From positions 1-9,750 of the forward strand of contig RGVM01000060.1 of the NCBI GenBank assembly GCA_010027295.1: DNA of 9,750 nt, written 5' to 3'. This document shows positions 6,699-9,750 of the stretch, piece after piece. The position numbers and the translations under genes were made by a program. The stretch is from Chitinophagia bacterium (GTDB taxonomy: Bacteria > Bacteroidota > Bacteroidia > Chitinophagales > Chitinophagaceae). Every line of letters begins with the position of its first letter. Within the stretch, counting starts at the first letter, position 1. The notes below the pieces were generated by a model that was not told the origin of the DNA, made no database searches, and saw only the letters and a list, made by a program, of their open reading frames with translations.

Positions 6699-7253
6699 TT
6701 ATGTGAGCCAATGTGCGGGATCGGGGTCCGCTTCCGGGATATGAATTTGAGCCATTCGGTAGTATGGCTCCCGGGTATCCAACCTTTGACGCACGGCCGC
6801 CTCGAGTACATCACCCGTGAGACCGCTCACCAGCGGACGTTTCACTGTCTCGGAGGAAAGCCGGGCCAGGAGCACCGCGAAGGGCGGATTCAGCCATACC
6901 GTAACACCCTGCCCGTTCATCCAGGCCATGTTGTCGTCATGGCATGCCGCTCCTCCCCCGGTAGCCACCACGGCACCCGTACCGGAGCCGGAGGCGCGTA
7001 TGGATGCGACAAGCCTCTCCAGAGCCTCTCTTTCAAGTATGCGGAAGAATTCTTCGCCATCGTCACGGAAAATGGAAGATATGGATTTCCCCTGTTCGTG
7101 CTCCAGCACCTCGTCCAGATCTCGAAAGGGAACAGAGAGCACCTCGGCGAGCCTGCGACCGAAATGGGTCTTACCGGAAGCCATGAAACCGGTGAGAAAG
7201 ACGATGGAGCCTTGAAGGCGGGGACGGGTCTGCATCCGGTCACTTGAAGGCAT
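6699..7253 (-). CDS. aroK: Shikimate kinase
   Basis: A P-loop kinase that phosphorylates shikimate at the 3-hydroxyl with ATP, the fifth step of the chorismate pathway, in the cytosol. Numbered from ATG 7235 (178 residues), the Walker A is GFMASGKT (16-23), the Mg/shikimate aspartates lie in FRDLDEVLE (D39, D41), and EEFFRILE (61-68) carries the shikimate-binding arginine. GGG (93-95) binds shikimate, KRPLV (132-136) carries the lid arginine and R155 in REPYYRMA should approach the nucleotide. All key residues are present. Two ATGs are possible: 7253 overlaps the end of the upstream dehydrogenase by 14 bases and 7235 leaves a 4-base gap; 7235 is closer to the usual family N-terminus, and the longer form is given here as the outer limit. 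Tight coupling suggests co-transcription with the genes on both sides. Confidence 0.93.
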   Translation of the reverse strand: MPSSDRMQTRPRLQGSIVFLTGFMASGKTHFGRRLAEVLSVPFRDLDEVLEHEQGKSISSIFRDDGEEFFRILEREALERLVASIRASGSGTGAVVATGGGAACHDDNMAWMNGQGVTVWLNPPFAVLLARLSSETVKRPLVSGLTGDVLEAAVRQRLDTREPYYRMAQIHIPEADPDPAHWLT

Positions 7254-8395
7254 TGAGGCCCGTGATGTCGAGGCCCGTGATGAGCAGATGGATGTCGTGG
7301 GTGCCTTCGTAGGTGACGACGCTCTCCAGGTTCATCATGTGCCGCATGATCGAATACTCGCCGGTGATGCCCATGCCGCCGAGCACCTGCCGGGCCTCAC
7401 GGGCGGCCTGCTGGGCCGTCTGGCAGCCATTACGCTTGGCCATGCTAATCTGGGCGGGCGTGGCCTTGCCGGCATCCATCAGGACAGCGAGACGCCAGTT
7501 CAGCAATTGCGCCTTGGTGATCTCGGTGAGCATCTCGGCAAGCTTCTTCTGCTGGAGCTGGAAGCCTCCAATGGGCCTGTCGAACTGCACACGCTGCAGG
7601 GAGTAGCGCAATGCCGTGTCGTAACAGTCCATGGCGGCTCCGACCGTACCCCAGGCGATCCCGAAGCGGGCCTTGTTCAGACAGCTCAGCGGGCCTTTCA
7701 TACCCCGGACACCGGGGAGGATGTTTTCTTTCGGCACTCGGACATTGTCGAACACCAACTCGCCGGTCGCCGAGGCGCGAAGACTCCACTTGCCATGTGT
7801 CTCGGGTGTCGTAAAGCCCTCCATACCCCTTTCCACGATGAGGCCGCGGATCTCACCCTGCTCATCCCTCGCCCATACGACAGCCACCTGTGCGAATGGT
7901 GCGTTGCTGATCCACATCTTGGCGCCGTTCAGTACGACATTATCGCCCTGTTCGCGGAAATGCGTCACCATGCCGGCCGGATTGCTGCCGTGATCAGGCT
8001 CTGTGAGTCCGAAGCATCCCAGCCATTCTCCACTGGCGAGGCGGGGAACCGAAGGCGTGGATGGGATACATTACGAGCGAGCCCTGCACGGAGGCGGTGG
8101 AACGCACGCCACTGTCGCCCCGCTCCAGCTCCTGCATCATCAGTCCGTAACTCAGATAATCGAGTCCGCCACCACCGTACTCAACGGGGACGGTAGGCCC
8201 GAAACAGCCCAGTTCGCCCAGCTGCCGTACGATATGCACAGGGAATGCAGCTCGCTGCGCATGGTCCTCGATGATGGGGGATATCTCGCGCTTGACGTAG
8301 TCACGGACCGTGTCGCGGATGAGGCGGTGCTCGTCGGTCAGCAGTTCGTCGAGCTGGAAGTAGTCGGGACTGCGAAAGGCGTCGGTTGGGGGCAT
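7240..8395 (-). pseudogene. Glutaryl-CoA dehydrogenase-like acyl-CoA dehydrogenase, frameshifted
   Basis: The intact enzyme would oxidise and decarboxylate glutaryl-CoA to crotonyl-CoA in lysine/tryptophan breakdown, using FAD. The N-terminal part (ATG 8395 to about 8048) reads through VPVEYGGGGLDYLSYGLMMQ, ERGDSGVRSTASVQGSLVMYP (RS being the glutarate-binding pair) and HAFG, then leaves frame and stops at 7994. The remainder resumes in another frame from about 8046 with PRLASGEWLGCFGLTEPDHG and runs open for 268 codons to the stop at 7240. It includes WISNAPF, FSLRASATGE-like WSLRASATGE, and TYEGTHDIH with the catalytic base glutamate at 7308-7306. Compared with human glutaryl-CoA dehydrogenase, the residues between GS and PRLA (about nine) are missing, so a deletion of about 26 bp fits; restoring it gives 393 residues, a normal length. 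An ATG at 7971 could start a C-terminal fragment lacking the N-terminal helical domain. An assembly error is not excluded. Confidence 0.85.
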
Positions 8396-8421
8396 GCAGG
8401 GCCAGGATTTGATGATGCTCG

Positions 8422-8429
8422 CAAAGATA
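8422..8429 (-). promoter_or_regulatory. -7 promoter element for the dehydrogenase/aroK operon
   Basis: TATCTTTG on the minus strand (8429-8422) fully matches TAnnTTTG and lies 26 bases before the ATG at 8395. A TTTTG lies only 12 bases upstream, too close for a standard -33 element. If real, this promoter would also drive aroK and the DUF423 gene despite the broken first gene. Confidence 0.5.
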
Positions 8430-8484
8430 GATAGTACGGGGCAAAACCACAGCCCACCCGGGGATTGAATGGATACCTGCGATG

Positions 8485-8883
8485 TCAGGACTTGTGGCTG
8501 AAATCCTGGAACCAGACGGGCCTCCCATCGTCGAAATCGCCGTTATAGTTTATCGTGAGCTCCTCTCCCGCCAGGATGCCGCGCATCGCTGTCACAGTGA
8601 TGGTCATTTCGGTGTAGTCCATCTCGTATTCGCAGTTCGAAGGGCATGCGTGGTTGTAAACGGGCACGTATCCGAGCGCCATGCAGCAGAGCGTCCTGTC
8701 CTCGCCCCATTCGAAGATGTAATCGTGAAGGGGCGTGCGGTCGAGCAGCGCCCTGGCCCCGGCATCCATGACGACCACGGGCGAGATCTCCACGATGGAG
8801 CCAGCCGTTATGGGGTGGTCAGTGAAGACGCCGCGCCCCATGTGGGGTGTCTGGGAGATGTAGAGGCTGGGAAGGATCTTCAT
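8485..8883 (-). CDS. Small SET-domain protein (putative protein-lysine methyltransferase)
   Basis: A 132-residue protein made of little more than a SET domain, the fold that transfers a methyl group from S-adenosylmethionine to a lysine side chain. Seen in order: GRGVF (16-20), the N-terminal SET motif; VPVYNHACPSNC (73-84), carrying the NH and PxN residues that form the knot around the cofactor; and GEELTINYN (106-114), the C-terminal motif with Y113 at the place of the catalytic or channel tyrosine. It has no signal peptide, membrane segment or cysteine-rich pre/post-SET modules. Small SET proteins of this size occur in many bacteria; their substrates are mostly unknown. It is divergent from the mgtE-like gene across 53 bases and 89 bases upstream of the dehydrogenase remnant. 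Whether the enzyme is active cannot be told from the sequence. Confidence 0.88.
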   Translation of the reverse strand: MKILPSLYISQTPHMGRGVFTDHPITAGSIVEISPVVVMDAGARALLDRTPLHDYIFEWGEDRTLCCMALGYVPVYNHACPSNCEYEMDYTEMTITVTAMRGILAGEELTINYNGDFDDGRPVWFQDFSHKS

Positions 8884-8913
8884 GGCAGATGACGGGCTTT
8901 AGGGAATCAGGTT

Positions 8914-8921
8914 TAATTTAG
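8914..8921 (+). promoter_or_regulatory. Possible -7 promoter element for mgtE
   Basis: TAATTTAG matches TAnnTTTG at seven of eight positions and lies 15 bases before the ATG at 8937. No clear -33 TTTG is present. The 53-base divergent gap offers no other candidate. Confidence 0.4.
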
Positions 8922-8936
8922 CGGAAATTCCAGCAC

Positions 8937-9750
8937 ATGAGCAACGAGGTCCGGCCGCTGGGGCTCAGGGAGGCCTTCGACGAACTGTCGAGGGAGAGCG
9001 ACAGGTCGCGGCTGGCCGACTTCCTCAACGACCAGAACATCAGCGACGTAGCCGAGTTGGCCAATGAGGAGGAGGATGCGGCGGTACTCATCATGTGCCA
9101 TCTGGAGATCCAACGCGCCGCGGGCGTCTTCAAGATCCTAGACCTCTCCGTCCAGAAGCACATCATCCAACATCTGCCCCCGCAGAAGACGGCGGAGCTT
9201 CTCAACGAGCTGCCCTCCGACGACCGGACGGCCTTCCTGGAGGAACTACCCAACGAGGCCGTACGAGAACTCATCAAACTCCTCAATCCGGAGGAGCGCC
9301 GGATCACGCTGGCACAGCTCGGCTACCCCGAGGAGAGCGTGGGCAGGCTGATGACGAACGACTACCTGGCAGTGGAGGACGACTGGACCGTCCGGGAGGT
9401 CCTGCAGCACATCCGGAAGCACGGGCGCGACATCGAGAACCTTGACGTCATCTACGTCGTGAACCGGCAGGGGCAGCTCGTGGACGACGTACGGATCCGC
9501 GAGTTCCTCGTATCGCCCTCCGACCGACCGGTCCACGACATGCTCGACGGCCGCTATATCGCCCTCAATGTGCACGACGACCAGGAGTCGGCCAACCGCG
9601 TCTTCAAGAGGGAGAACCGGGTGGCCCTTCCAGTGGTGGATGATAACCGCATCATGCTGGGCATCGTGACGATCGACGACGTGCTGTGGGTGGCCAACGA
9701 GGAGTTCAGCGAGGACATGCAGAAGATGGGGGGTACTGAGGCCCTTGACG
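8937..9750 (+). CDS. mgtE: Magnesium transporter MgtE, N-terminal cytosolic part (runs off the right edge)
   Basis: The first 271 codons of an MgtE-type Mg2+ channel. Residues about 25-130 form the helical N domain with its repeated acidic hairpins (PPQKTAELLNELPSDDRTAF at 81-100, LNPEERR at 116-122). A CBS pair follows: the first begins at VGRLMTNDYLAVEDDWTVRE (135-154) and the second covers about 200-252, with VALPVVDDNRIMLGIVTIDDVL in residues 229-250. In this family the two domains sense cytosolic Mg2+ and close the pore when it is plentiful. The last residues, EEFSEDMQKMGGTEALD, are the start of the connecting plug helix that leads to the membrane domain, which lies beyond the window. 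The ATG at 8937 is the only start consistent with the N domain. Third-position GC is high, as in its neighbours. Confidence 0.94.
   Translation, partial: MSNEVRPLGLREAFDELSRESDRSRLADFLNDQNISDVAELANEEEDAAVLIMCHLEIQRAAGVFKILDLSVQKHIIQHLPPQKTAELLNELPSDDRTAFLEELPNEAVRELIKLLNPEERRITLAQLGYPEESVGRLMTNDYLAVEDDWTVREVLQHIRKHGRDIENLDVIYVVNRQGQLVDDVRIREFLVSPSDRPVHDMLDGRYIALNVHDDQESANRVFKRENRVALPVVDDNRIMLGIVTIDDVLWVANEEFSEDMQKMGGTEALD

Noticed and set aside
6682..6711. TTG start for the DUF423 protein
   Set aside because: It would add ten residues (MAHITLNTTH) absent from the family and overlap the end of aroK; ATG 6681 fits better.
8884..8936. Magnesium-sensing riboswitch before mgtE
   Set aside because: The gap to the divergent gene is only 53 bases, far too short for an M-box or similar leader.

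Overview
The window looks like a chromosomal segment from a GC-rich member of the Bacteroidota. Three things point there. First, several genes have a TAnnTTTG-like -7 promoter element 10-35 bases before the start codon, and I see no Shine-Dalgarno sequence deciding any start. Second, the ftsK and lolA-like genes sit together, and the LolA-like protein ends in the YPGVEVIDLR tail that I know from this phylum. Third, the serine palmitoyltransferase-like PLP enzyme and the PafA-like phosphatase are both of Bacteroidota type. I cannot place it below phylum; Chitinophagales, Saprospirales or a relative are all possible. No phage, transposon, CRISPR or tRNA/rRNA gene was seen.

Layout, left to right. 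(1) 1-240, minus: N-terminal end of a PafA-type alkaline phosphatase/phosphodiesterase leaving the window. (2) 241-740: a 500-base non-coding stretch with a divergent promoter and an array of seven cores spaced exactly 19 bp, whose linkers alternate between C-rich and G-rich and can pair with each other. (3) 741-1997, plus: alpha-oxoamine synthase family enzyme, probably for sphingolipid synthesis, followed by a clear intrinsic terminator. (4) 2310-2882, plus: UbiX flavin prenyltransferase, convergent with lolA through one shared CTAG that holds both stop codons. (5) 8883 down to 2879, minus: SET-domain protein, a broken glutaryl-CoA dehydrogenase, shikimate kinase, a DUF423 membrane protein, FtsK and a LolA-like carrier, in that order of transcription. 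(6) 8937-9750, plus: N-terminal part of an MgtE magnesium channel, divergent from the SET gene.

The content is mostly housekeeping: chromosome segregation (FtsK), envelope lipoprotein transport (LolA), aromatic amino acid synthesis (shikimate kinase), prenyl-FMN cofactor (UbiX), lipid synthesis and magnesium uptake. The signals most worth a second look are the 19-bp array with compensating linkers at about 409-538, and the glutaryl-CoA dehydrogenase, which appears to have lost about 26 bp and is split into two frames. I saw no convincing undescribed multi-gene system.
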